Both the position numbers and the translations under genes were made by a program. A stretch of 64,000 bases of DNA from Serinus canaria (taxonomy: Eukaryota; Chordata; Aves; Passeriformes; Fringillidae). Shown piece after piece: positions 37,441 through 61,460 of this stretch. Position 1 is the stretch's first letter; each line of letters opens with the position of its first letter. The stretch covers positions 23,535,649 to 23,599,648 of the forward strand of contig NC_066315.1 of assembly GCF_022539315.1 (NCBI RefSeq), read 5' to 3'. A model generated the notes under the pieces. The model was not told the DNA's origin. It searched no databases and saw nothing but the letters and a program-made list of their open reading frames with translations.

Positions 37441-37589
37441 CTACAGCTTTAACAGCAAAGGAATACTGAAGCTTAGGAGCAACTTGAAATATGACTGTTT
37501 TTACTATATGACGAAGAATGGCGAAGACCAAAACCCCTTTTAACAGTATTCAGCAGAGGAGTTACAACTTGAGTTACAACTTGGAGTTA

Positions 37590-40500
37590 CTATTTAGGAG
37601 TTTCCCGGAAAATTTTCTGTTCAAATGACATACTGCTCTGTTAAAAAAAAAACAAAAACAAAAACCAACACAAAAAACAAAAACAGCAAGTTAATTTTTA
37701 GTTAACTAAAGGATTTCTATTTAGTCAGAAAAGGTACTGAACTGAAAGGTACTGAACTGAAATGTGTATGCAGTGAAGACTCTCTCTTGCTTTTTAGCTT
37801 AGAAAAGGTAAATCCATAGCATTAATGGTGTTATCACAGCCACAATTCAAAATTGTAGCTGAAGGAGAAATTAAAATTTTAACTGCTCAGCAGTAGGGGT
37901 GTGTTACCAAGGAATGATCTGGCATGGAGAGCAAGAAGGCCCAACTGCAGAATGTAATGAACTGGATGAAAACAGGAATGCTAGAGACTGGGATGACAAT
38001 GTACAGGACTGAAATTTCTCTTAGTGATGAGATTAATATCTGCAGCATTGTGTTGCAACAACCCTGGAGTGGGAGTGCTCAGGGGCCACCCTTGGATAGC
38101 AGAACTGGCACTGAGAGGATGAACCCAACATTGGCCTAAGATATCCTGACATTCACAGGATTGGTGCAAGTGTCTGTAAGAAATTGGCTTGTGCAGGTTT
38201 TTTTAACCCAAGGTTAATGTACCTTTATGTCTGGCAAACATGGTCCAAAGGCTTCTAAGAGAAGGTTTTCATCTCTGACTGCTTTTTCAAAGTCCGTAAA
38301 AGAAAGCTTGCCATCATGATCATAGTCCTGCAAAAGGAAGGGAACACTTCAGCAAAGGATTATTACTTGTAGTTTTGTTTAACAGATGTTAAAAAAATAC
38401 GGATTTTATTTTTAGTTAGATTTGCAAATTGGGGGTCATCAGTTTATGCTCAGAAAAGATTAAAGTGACTTGCCTCTACCTAAGGCAAAAAGGATGGGAC
38501 TGAAAAATTGAAAAGATGGTCTTAAATAAAAGGAGTTGGGATGCAAGCCCTGGTTTGAAGTGAAAATTTTTGACCACCACCAGGGAAGAGGAGAGTATGT
38601 ATCTTGATTTGATTAAAATATTGACAGTCCCCAGCTGCTCTGATATTCTAGATTAGGCACTGTAAGACCAGCTTCACATTAATAACCTTGAGTTTAGTAT
38701 TCTAATAGAATACATACAAATAAATTGGATAAATTGATACATACAAATAAATTGATCAGTTGATAAAACACAAATGTACTTTAAAATGAAGTTACTGCAG
38801 ATGCCTCTACTGATGGAATAAATGCAGCTTACACTTTTGAGTCTTCCACTTCTGACTGGGCTTTTGCTTTGACTGGGCATGCACAGATGTATATGCACAT
38901 ACACACATGCTAGTTTATACATAAAGTTTATAGTACTTTCACATACTAAATTAATGATTTCATGTGAGAATCCTGGGCCAGGACTTATTAGACCTGGATT
39001 ATATTTCTGGCTTTCCTCAGGAGGCTTGCAGAATCCCACTGTAAATAAGATACTTTATTTTGTTACCTCATAGAAAGGTTTTAAGTATCGGTTAGTGAAT
39101 GTTTGAAAGACCCTCAAGTATCACAATAAGTAAGTACTTGCCATTTTCTTCAGTGCTATCTCTACCAAGTCCTTAACTCCCTCATCAGGCTCTTCATCTG
39201 CTGGTTGTATGAGAAGGCTGTGTTTCAGCATCTGAAACATTTCCTCTTTCGAAATGTATCCATCACCATTCAGGTCATAAATGGCAAAACAGTCTTTTGA
39301 AATACAAATAAATTTCAAGTTGATTACAAACTACAAACACATACCAATCAAGCTGTTACCTACAGACAGAAAATGTAAACTGTACATTATCAACTGAGCC
39401 AAATTTATCATATATATGCTGAAACACTCCTGGCAAACACTTGTGACAGACAGCACTGCATCACGAGGCACTAGTATCTTCTGTGGTGCTTACAGCAGGA
39501 ATGCGTATTTTACTGTTTGTGATTGTACTGACACACTGAATTACAGCCTGGGCATACATCCTAATGTGTGACACCCCTGACCACTTTCCAGATGAATTTA
39601 TATAATGCAGTAGGGATTGTGAATGCTGCAACCTAGGAACTATGGAAACAACATGCTGTCATTCTCCCTTTTTCTATTGTTTTTTTTCACCCCACATGCC
39701 CTATTTTTTCCCCTGCTGCTTAAAATTCTAGAGTTCTTGCTATTTTTTCTCCTCCATCTTTCTCTGTCATTTCTGTGGAGGCTCTCATTACCATCTTACA
39801 GTTTTTCCATCTGTGCTTCCAACCTGAAGAATTGCTGGAGCTAATGCAACTGCTACTGTGTCCCCACTGTGCCAGTAAATGAATGTTGGCACTGGTCTTG
39901 CTTGGCTTGAGACTGTTAATTAGCCAACACCACACTAGAGATTCATCTGCTTCTTTCTAATTTTGCGTGTGAATACAAAAACATGTATTTTGTTGAAAAT
40001 GTATGCTGTAGAATGAACTTCAGTTTAAATGCAAGATTTTGTAAGCAACAAAAAAAGGTGGTGGCTGTGGTAACAGCAGTTTGCACAGAAAAAAAAATCA
40101 GTTTTTTTTCAGAACTCAGTTTCATTGCATTAAATTATACAGAAAAAAAATTTTCAATTACCAAATACTTTATAAGAGTAACTACTAAATTATAACAAAA
40201 GCAATGTGTTATTTGCTATGAATTCAATCATTATGACTAAATATTGGCATACAGATCAATCTTACATTTCATCTTCTCTTCCAGTGTCCCCCGAAGTAAC
40301 ACTGCTAAGCCTTCCACCCATTCCTCCACAGTGATGCAGCCAGTGTTGTCTTTATCAAAAGTGCTGAACACTAGGAAATGTATTAGACACATTTCATATT
40401 TATATGATAGGGAAACACAAAAAAGCAATGTTTTCTTAAATTCAGTGAAATTATAAATTATCTTTCTTCTTAAGATGTTTGTCTGCTTTCACCAAGGTAA

Positions 40501-42044
40501 GATTACTGTTCTTGACTCTAAGATATAACAATGAAAGGGATTCTGCCCCTCAGTTTACTGATCTTTGCTCCAGAATCCTGCCTGGTAACATTTTGCCCGG
40601 TCTGTTGTCTTCCTGACTTAAACAACTACAGGAAGCATGCTTCCATGCAGATGTGAAACAAATAAACCGATATCCATTAAAATAAGGGATAATTCTGCAT
40701 ACAGATTAAGATTTAAATGACTAGGTTTTCGTCTTGAAAAAAACAGCCACAGGGCAGCACAACAGCCTCTGCTGCTCTGCCTCCAACTAGAGCGTGAGCT
40801 CTCCAGAACTAAGGGGAAACTGAAACGCATCAAGAAAGAAAAGATGCCATTTTCTCAACAGTTCCATTGCTGTCCTGGTACGAGAGGGCGCTGTTTGGTA
40901 TGGACGTGTGAAAAATGCATATTTTATGATTGGCTTTTCGCAAATATTAAAATGAATAGTATATGTGTTGTGTTAGAAAGTTATTGCTGTATCAATTCTC
41001 TTAAGTAGTGTGTTAAATATAGTTTTAGGTTATGAAAAAAGTTAAAATAGAAACTATGCTATGTAGGATACTTTTTTTAAAGAAAGGTCTTGCAGCGAGA
41101 TAGCAGCCACAGGACACCTAAATCTTTCAGAGAAAGAGAATTTATTGCCCTCTTATCAGAAGAAACGAACTTCTTCCAGCCTCGAAGGCGCTGTTAGGAT
41201 TCAGAGGAAGAAGTTGACGATACCAGAAAGAATCCTCTATTTGAATGGAATTTATGCATCATGTATGAAGTGTATGAATATGCAACAGGCTATTGTTTTT
41301 AGGGGTTAATCCTTTGTTAACAGGGGTCCTTTTTCGGGCTTGTGCTGCCCAGAAAAAGGTACCTGGACATCCGTAACTCTTTGTTTCTATTGTCTCATAT
41401 TGTCCTAATTCAAATTGTCCAAATTATTACTCTAATTGTATTATTATTTTTATAAGCATTTCATTACTAGTAAACTTTTAAAATTTAAAAAAACAAGTGA
41501 TTGGCGTTTTTCACAGACACACTCGTCGGGTCGGCAGCGTCATCCCACCCTCTTCCAGGGCGCTCAGAGCTGCGTGCGCGCCTCACCTCGGTCCAGCACC
41601 GCGTCATCCGTCATGCCAAAGGCGTTGTACAGAGTGTCTCGGAACACCGTGCGGTCGAAGCCGGCCCCAGCAAACTGGCTGCTGGCTTTGGCCACCAGCG
41701 TGTCGAAGAGCTTGACCAGACATTCCACTTCGCTTTTGGTAACTGCCCGGTGCAAACACAAGCAAACACAGGTTGTAAGTTAAGCGTGGTAAAACACAAG
41801 GCAGGCACAGGAACACGCCAGGACCGTGACACCAATACCACCCCGCGGCCCCAACCGCTGTTCCTAAGGGGGTGCCGGTAAAGCGCCTCCCCTAGGAGGC
41901 GAACAGGGCCACGCAGGATGAGCACGGGAACAACGGGGGGCGGCCGGCGGCAGCGGCGCGGCTCCTGCAGCCCCGGGGACACTCACAGTGCTTGGCGGAT
42001 CGGGTCAGCGAGTCCACCACGAGCTTTCTCCCCTTCCTGCTCAT
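37590..42044 (-). CDS. EFCAB1/calaxin-like EF-hand protein (6 coding exons)
   Basis: Calaxin (EFCAB1/CLXN) is a calcium sensor of the outer dynein arm docking machinery in motile cilia; this gene is a close relative. Exons 41987-42044, 41587-41742, 40266-40370, 39142-39293, 38223-38327 and 37590-37637 total 624 nt, 207 aa (human EFCAB1 211 aa). The start is MSRKGRKLV. Three EF-hand loops are visible: residues 77-88 [12 protein letters not shown], 113-124 [12 protein letters not shown] and 158-169 [12 protein letters not shown], the last ending in D instead of E as I recall for human. [12 protein letters not shown] is shared with human. The short last exon ends FRETPK. By eye about 60% of residues match human EFCAB1, low enough that a paralog is as likely as the ortholog, so no symbol is given. 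Intron 4 has a GC donor. The gene is convergent with RBM48. Confidence 0.9.
39140..39141 (-). other. GC splice donor of EFCAB1-like intron 4
   Basis: Exon 4 ends ...KKM (ATG) followed by GCAAGTAC. Joining ATG to the next exon (GAC TAT GAT) restores the conserved KKMDYDHDG. A GT four bases further (GCAA then GTACTT) would shift the frame. Confidence 0.85.
40907..41515 (+). mobile_element. Passerine solo LTR in EFCAB1-like intron 2
   Basis: About 609 bp beginning TGTGAAAAATGCATATTTTA and ending ATTGGCGTTTTTCACA, with internal landmarks GGGGTTAATCCTTTGTTAAC and TCGGGCTTGTGCTGCCC. I recognise this as a frequent passerine LTR. It ends 71 bp from coding exon 2 of the host gene, with the LTR antisense to the gene. 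Flanks show at most a 3-base target repeat (GAC). Confidence 0.75.
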
Positions 42045-42150
42045 GGCGGCCGGCAGCCGCTCCTGCCGCCGCTGCCTTGGCAACGCGGGGGGGCGGCCGC
42101 GGCCTGGCGGTGCCGCTGGGCCGCACGGGCGGGTCGGACATAAACACACA
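41510..42150. other. CpG island over exons 1-2 of the EFCAB1-like gene
   Basis: GC- and CpG-rich stretch beginning right after the intronic LTR and covering exon 2, intron 1, exon 1 and about 100 bp of promoter. Its edges are sharp on both sides. Open frames of 60-126 codons in several registers here are compositional. Confidence 0.75.
42071..42084 (-). promoter_or_regulatory. RFX X-box upstream of the EFCAB1-like gene
   Basis: Read on the minus strand this is GTTGCCAAGGCAGC, an inverted-repeat X-box (GTNRCC, spacer, RGYAAC) with one mismatch in the second half. It lies 27 bp upstream of the start codon, in the usual location for RFX-controlled ciliary genes. This agrees with a motile-cilium role for the gene. 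Confidence 0.65.
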
Positions 42151-44650
42151 CACGGGCAGAACAGAGATCGAGTGTTAACACGCATTCAAAAAAACTGCAG
42201 TCGTAAAAAATAAGAGAACTGCATTTCAAATTTCTATAAATATTTGTGGGGGAAAACAGAGCTAAAAGTTACAACATACAGTAGTGCTTGTTCATTTGCT
42301 GTCAGAAGGTGAAAATATATTAAACCACACTTATTACGACATTGCTTGCTTTTACTTTGTCCCTCTGCTGAAACCAAACCCCCATCACCGTCTCACGACT
42401 TCGGCGTGGGCACATGGAGAAAGCCGAAAGGCTGAGATCAGCCTCCACCTTTCCTTCAGGAAAAAGGACATGCAAGAGCAGACTCAAGGTGTTTGTTAAT
42501 GTATTGCAAACTGAAGCAATTCCCTTTCGGTACTAGAGCAGCTTTGTTGGGAACTGACAAAGCCCATAAGCCCCTTGAGCGGCTACACCCCTTCCCAAGC
42601 ATGACAGCAGCACTCAGGCCTTGAGCTGAGCAGAACACATAGTTACAGTCACACAATTAAAATGACATACCAGCTTAGGTATTTGGAAGACTGGGTCTCA
42701 TTTCCATTTTTATTTCTTTCTGTGGCAGGTGATTGTGTAAAAGTCAAAAAAAGTATCACACAGGACAGAGCATTTATGCTATGGTTCATTACAGGTTCTT
42801 TTACCAAAACTGCAACACCACAACTTAAAACAACCCCAACAAAACTAAACACAAACCCCAAATCAAACCCCTCTGTTCACTGCATATCACCTTTATTTTA
42901 ACCTCACTCACCAGTGTCTAGAATTGGTAACATCAAGCCCAAGAGTATAAAATAGTTGATGAAAATATTACTATTGTTTAGATGCACATTGCTGCAACTC
43001 CATGGTTGTATTCTCCCAAGAACTTGAAGACAATTTCTCTGTGCAATGGCAATATGAAATTACCTTTCTCCCACGGATTTTAGTTATGGTTTGCAGTAAT
43101 AATCAATGTCCTGAAATTCTTGGCAACACAACATTTGAAACATCTGTATGCAATAGAGGTAAGTTCTAAGTTAGCACCTGTGCAATGGAAAAAAGGAGTA
43201 GATCAAAAATACAATCTATATTTGACTGCTATATTTGGGATGGATGGGCATTTGTTAAAGGCTAACAGAAGGCCCAGCAATCAGTATTTCAATGGAAGAT
43301 GTAGTGAGAATTTCATGTAAACTAAAATCAAATGGTTACTCATGTTTTCTTGTGGGCACATTTAATTTAAAAAAGTTATTTTTTCAGTTATCTAAAGCAA
43401 CTAAACTAAAGTAAAACAGCTTTATGAGTTAGGTCAACATTCTGTAGCCCTCAAGTACAAAAATATAAATACAAACTGTTTAAACAGTATCTTTAATGAG
43501 ATTCTGGCAGTAGTTTTTTTATCTAACAAGACACGTCACATAACAGATCTGCCACTGAACTTGCTCAGAGTAAAATCAGCTTCAATATGAAGCTGTTAAG
43601 GTATCAAAACCTTGCTTTTTACATGCTAAATAACTTCAGCAAGTGTGCACTTAAACACAGCAATGAACTTAACTATAGCTAAATACATACATGAAAATCT
43701 GCTTGTGAAATGTAATTCGTAAAACTGGTTACAACAAATGATTACCTGCATTTTGTTAATTTAAAAATGGTACAAATCATGCAAAACAATTCTAAAGATA
43801 ATGCAAAGAAAGCTACCAGTGTTTGCAAGAAATTTTCAATTAAACCAAAATTACATTAAATGAAATACACATATTTACTAGCAAAGGTCTATCGCTATTT
43901 TGAAAAAGCAGAGGTAAAATCTTCAGGTTTTGACTGTCAGTTATACTGCAAAATGTCATTGCTCTTGCTTAATGCAGAAGCACATGCTTGGAAGCTCAAA
44001 ACTGCTCATTCAGAAAAGTCTGCTGGCAATAGCTCTAGCTTCCCAGGAATGCAGAGATGCATGGATTAAAAGTAGCAAAGATTTGCAAGAATCAAAGGCA
44101 AAGGCACCCTATTCAGGTAGCCAAAATGGTAGCATTCCCTTTCTCATACGCATGGAGACAGTAATGGGGCAGATTATACACATTTCTACAAAGGCAGCCT
44201 TTTAAGTGTTATCAATAATTTTCCATTAGCAGACACCAGCTTGTAGTTTATGCATAATATTAACCTGCAGGATGAACTTGGGATTTAGTTTGTCCTGATT
44301 TACAAATAAAGACTTTTACTAATGCTTTAAAAGACTATTTTTACTATCTAAAAAGTTTAACTCTTACTTTCCAATATTTTACACCTCAGGTGGCCTACCA
44401 TCTCATATTGTCTCAAACATGTAACACTGCTTACTGGAATCTTATCAAAGTTGTACCTCATGTATTAAGCAGCAGGCAATAACAATGGTCTTTCCCAGCA
44501 CAGCTGCATCTGGCTGGCTACTGAAAGATTAGGAATATTTCTAAAACACAGGAAAACTCATGCAGTTTGGTAAAGTTTGCTGTCATTTCACAGTTTAAGT
44601 TTCCTTTAGTCATTGCACTTCTGTTGATAGTCTCCGGTTGTTTTAAAATA
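42085..44650. other. Intergenic stretch between the EFCAB1-like gene and FAM133
   Basis: Outside the promoter CpG tail (to about 42150) this is AT-rich with no coding signal. The part next to 44650 is the FAM133 3'UTR. Minus-strand AATAAA motifs near 42707 and 42893 are possible distal poly(A) signals. Small open frames (66-91 codons) look random. Confidence 0.55.
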
Positions 44651-56908
<12,258 letters not shown>

Positions 56909-57227
56909 GGCGCCGCCGTGACCCCGCGCCGCCGCCCGCCGCCGCCTTGGCCCAGCCCAGGGCCCTTCCCCGCGTCCGGGAAGCCGCGGCCCCTCTCGGC
57001 CCCTCTCCGCCGCGGAGCTGCGAGAGCGGCGATGGCCACACAGCGCCGCCTGCCGGGGCCGCGCGCCTCCGCGCCGGGCCGGCCCCTCGCTGCCGGCGCC
57101 CGCCCCGCTCCGCCCAGAGCTGCCCCGGCGGGGCCGCAGCGCGGGGGCCGGGCGGCAGGAAGGGGAAGGCAGTGGGGCTTTACTGCAGGGCTTCGGGTGG
57201 CCCGGTGGCTGCGGCGGGGAGACACGG

Positions 57228-57705
57228 AATCACAATATGGGACAGGTTGGAAGGGCCACAGTGGGTCGTCTGGCCCAACCTCCCTCATTAAGCAGGGTCG
57301 TCTTAGAGCACATGACAGAGGATTGTGTCCAGACGGTTCCTGAATATCTCCAGTGAGGGACACTCCACACCCTTTCTGGACAATCTGTTCCAGTGCTCGG
57401 TCACCTGCACAGGAAAGAAGTTATTTCTTAAATTCAGGAGGAACTTCCTGTGCATCAGTTTCTGTCCGTTGGCTCTTGTCCTATTGCTTGGAACCACTGA
57501 GAAGAGCCTGGATTCATCTTCCTGGTACCCCCGTTTCACATATTTGTACACATTAATAAGGTCCCCTCTCAGTATCTTCTTGAGGCTGAATAGGTCCAGC
57601 TCCCTCAGCCTTTTCTCCTAAGAGAGATGCTCTTGTCCCTTCACCATCTTAGTAGCCCTTCGCTGGACCCGCTCCAGGAGCTCCATGTCTCCTGCTGAGG
57701 AGCCG
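57228..57705 (-). mobile_element. CR1 LINE 3' fragment
   Basis: Starts with ATCACAATATGGGACAGGTT, the reverse complement of the CR1 3' end, and runs through AATAAGGTCCCCTCTCAG and CGCTGGACCCGCTCCAGGAG. About 480 bp, 5'-truncated, minus orientation, directly abutting the FAM133 CpG island. The 82- and 98-codon open frames inside it are CR1 relics. Confidence 0.9.
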
Positions 57706-60456
57706 CCGGCGGGGCGGGCGCTGGGACAGCCTTGGAAGGGGGAGCAGGGGGGCGGCTCTGAGGGGCAGCCCTGAAATGTAAACGTTCAGCTGGATCCGGG
57801 ACTCTCGTCTGGAATCTGCCTCCCAGGAGAGGGCAGGATTTCGTAGTGAGAGGTTTGTCTCTTAATCCATCTGGTGATCAGCTACAGAGGGAACGCAGTG
57901 TTCGCTTTCCCTTTTGCCTTCGGTAGATGCATAGACTAAGGTATTATGAAATATCAGCCCGTCCTGACATAGGATGGGACCCTATTTCGGCGGGAGGGGG
58001 GAGATAAGGAAAAGAGAGGAAAAGCAAAGTGTGTACTCCTCCCTCGTTAGCCATCTGCAGTGCAAAATAAAGCATTGTAATATCGGCAGGGTTAATATTA
58101 CATTAGGTTAATGGAAGTGCTAAGACAAGCCCGGGAGTTATTGGGATCTATTAAATCAGAATTTCAAATTACCATTAAAAATTACTGCATTTTAGTCACA
58201 GCTTTGTAAAAATGGAGAGAAGTACTCACATGTTAATATGTTAATCATACCAAGCACAAATGAGTTTTGTTACTGAAATAGCTTCGCTGTCTTCATACTT
58301 GGGAAGAGCTGGAAAAATTGGTGAGCCCACAGGAATCTGTTACAGGAATCTGATACAAAATTGCTTAGTAAAACCAAGAGCAGCCTGTGAGGAACTAGAA
58401 GAAAACTAAGAAAGTGACTATACTAAATTTGCAAGTAAAATTTGTTCAGTTGCAAATTAAATTTAGTGCTCAAAATTGCAAGATAGTGCATAAGGGAAAT
58501 TTTATTCCTCAAAAAACAGCTGGTATGTTCTAAAACAAGGATGGCTACTTTGGAAGCACACCAGGCAGAAGCTCTCCCTGAGCTGCCTTGCAACACTGGA
58601 GAAATGCATTGAAAACTAAAGAAGTAAATAGCATTAAAATACATAGAAGATGAAATTTGGAGTATTACTAAGTCTATTATAATATCCATTTTGTGAAGCA
58701 TGGAAGTCCTTGCCCCATATGCACAGTCAGATTTGGACCATTCTGGAGTTACCCCTGTTTCAGGTGGCTGCCCCATGGTACTGCACAGGTGTAGGCTGTC
58801 CCCAGTGCTCTGAGACCCAGGGAAGCTCAAGGGTGGCCCAAGTTTGGAGCAGAGCTGTCTGTGTGTCCCCATGCTGGAACAGCAGTCAGGCTGTGGGGCT
58901 CCGGGGGCTTCAGCTCAGCTGAGGCAGGGGAGGAAATGCCTGGGCTGCATCAAATCTGCCATGACAGAATGACTCTTCAGAAATGTTTTGACCAAAGTTG
59001 AGCTAAGAGAGTTTATTCATGCCACGCTTTTTGCTGTGGGGCTTTGGGCCTGGTGCCTGGAAATAGAAAGACTTGCCATGGCAGGAAAGCAGGGATGCAG
59101 GGTCTCTCCCTATGCAGGCATTGGGGAAGAAGGAGTCCTCTGCTAGGCACTCCACAGTATTTTAATTAGACCACAATTAGCTTTTCTTCCCTGGGCTGGA
59201 AAGGCTTGAAAATCCAGCCAGACAAACCAGATTCCTAAAAATGGATGAAAATACTTAGGGAAAGGACTTCCGTGTGCTAGGAGACTAAAAGCTAACCTTG
59301 TTTATCTAAGGGATGGGAGGTGGAGGAGCAACACAACTGATGAGTTCAAAATGAGAACTCACAAAGATACTGTAAAAATCTTACTTTCCTTTTTCAGTAA
59401 ATGGCAGGCAAATGATAGACAAAGACAATGCATTTTAAATTATTTTTAAATGAACATTTGTTTCTATGGTGCTATCAGATGTGACACCTAGTGTCATTAG
59501 ATAATTTTGAGGCAAAGAGTGAAATAACTTTTATGTGGGTAATGGGAAGAGTTACATTTATGCTTTTTCTCACCTTAGTATTTTGCTTATGGGATTTTTT
59601 TTTTACTATAATTTTCTTTTCCATAATTGGGTCTTAGGAACTCACCTTCTCACAGATGAGGGCCAGGAAGAAAATTCCCATGTGAAGAATTTGTTCCATA
59701 ATTGTCAAGAGACTGTTGGACTTTCTTCTGTGATGTCTTGCTGTGAGCACTATCAGAGATAAAGCACCAAACAGTATCCAGATCCCTATAGCAGCTTTTA
59801 TGTAATGTAACGTATTTCCATTATTTTCCTCTTTTTTCCCACAATTAGCTATGGCTAATATGGGTATTTGTGACTCTGGCCTCACTGCAGTTCACTTTCT
59901 GTCTGTCCCTGGCTGGACTGCTGCTCATAATTATAATGTGCTTAAAGACTACTTTGGAATGTCACATAATGTAAAGGTAGCTTTTTATTTGTCTGTGCTG
60001 CACCTGCAGTTTATGTACTAATGCTTGTAAAAGACTTTCATGGTTCCTTCAGGTTTCTAAGGGTAGCACAAAGTTTTGATTCTAAGTTAAAAATCCCTTG
60101 AGGCTTTAGGGTTCGATTAGCTTTGCCGTTATTTCTGTCCCTGTGTCAGCTTTCATCCAGAAGCTGATATGTCATTGTATGCTTGAGCTGATAGTTTTTA
60201 GATTCCTCCATCTGCTGGCTGTTGGAGGCTGCATTAGTAGAAGATACTTGTACCCTGCTCTAAAGAGAACTTAATGAACTTTACAATCAGCTGAAGCTGT
60301 ATTTGAGGTGTTTTGATGAGGATTTTTTGGTTGAAGTAAAACCAGAAAAAATGCAGCTTGTTTTGCAGCCTGATAAGTCATTTTGTGTTTCACTCAAAAC
60401 ATACACTTTTATAATTTCTTTATACCCAGAAGTGTTACTAGTCATATTTATAGTGG
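57706..60456. other. Gene-free stretch between CR1 and LTR
   Basis: A short GC-rich tail of the CpG island (to about 57800) gives way to AT-rich unique sequence. Open frames at 58423-58872 (149 codons, minus) and 59634-59885 show no recognisable domains. I see no exon with convincing splice sites. Confidence 0.5.
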
Positions 60457-60750
60457 TGTTGATTTGGCATAGACTGATTTTTGGTAGTGGCAGAGGGCCA
60501 CTGAAGTGGCTTCTGTGAGATCCTGCTAAAAGCTTCCACTGTGTCCAAGAGAGCCAATCTCTGATGGCTCTGAAGATGGATATGCTGCTGGCCCAATTAG
60601 AGAAGTTGGTAACGCCTCTGTGATGACATGTTTAAGAAGAAAATCAAAACAGGGCTGGGTAGTTTCTTCCCAGGGGTGGTGAAGTCTGGTGCTGGGACCA
60701 TCTCAGGGTGGCCTGCAGCCAGCCTTGCGTGCCTGGTCACCCCAAGCCAG

Positions 60751-60818
60751 CTGTGCTGCAGACAGAAGGGCACAAAGGGGGACGTTAAATGGTGCCAGCG
60801 CTGTGGCGGGTGGCAGGG
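60751..60818 (+). repeat. 68-bp direct repeat, copy 1
   Basis: Begins CTGTGCTGCAGACAGAAGGG and ends GCGGGTGGCAGGG. Copy 2 at 61986-62053 differs by one base (GGTGCC against GGCGCC). Spacing between starts is 1235 bp. Confidence 0.85.
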
Positions 60819-60873
60819 CCGCCTGGCTGGCAGCGAAAACAGAGTGAGCGGCTCTCTGCCACGGAACCTAGGT

Positions 60874-60955
60874 GAGATCGACCTCTTGGCACTGCAGGAT
60901 CCTGCAGGTATATGACTTTGTGGAACTTGCTGGCAATGGTACCTACGGGCAGCAG
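60874..60955 (+). pseudogene. MAP4K/TNIK-like kinase N-terminal fragment inside the LTR
   Basis: Two adjacent frames code EIDLLALQDPAG and then YDFVELAGNGTYGQ, closely matching the start of the germinal-centre kinases TNIK/MINK1/MAP4K4 (DPAGIFELVE..GNGTYGQ), including the glycine-rich loop. A frameshift separates the halves, and homology stops after the loop. The kinase parts are contiguous without an intron, suggesting an RNA-derived copy. It is not a functional kinase. Confidence 0.5.
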
Positions 60956-61460
60956 TTTTTCTTCTAGTCAGAGTAGACAGGAAGTGGGGACATGTGAGGG
61001 AAAACAACATGGCGGCACCAAGGTCAGTGGGAAAAGAAGGGGAGGAGGTGCTCCAAGCGCTGGAACCGAGATTCCTCTGCAGGCCGTGGTGAGGACCATG
61101 GTGACGCAGGCTGTCCCCCTGCATGCCATGAGGTCCATGGGAGATGCAGAATCCACTCAGCCCATGAGAAAAAACATTCACACCAGAGCAGGTGGATGCC
61201 AGAGAAAGTTGTGATCCAGTGGGAGACTCAAACAGAGAGAGTCCCTACTTCCAGAGATAGAGAGAGAGGGCCTTTGCTTCCAAACTAGAGCTGCCTATCC
61301 TTAGAGTACTGCACCCCGTGGACACGTGACCCACACCACAACAGTTTGGAAAAGACTGTTTGTCTGTAGGAGGGACTCATGTTGCAACAGTTTTGGGACG
61401 ACTGCTGCTTGTGAGATTGGAGCCATGATGGAGAAGTTCACGGAGAACTGTCTCCCACGG

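Noticed and set aside
58423..58872. 149-codon minus-strand frame
   Set aside because: Composition and lack of any motif or splice partner indicate random open sequence.
60597..61181. 194-codon minus-strand frame
   Set aside because: Covers the LTR and its insert in antisense; low-complexity composition and no domain.
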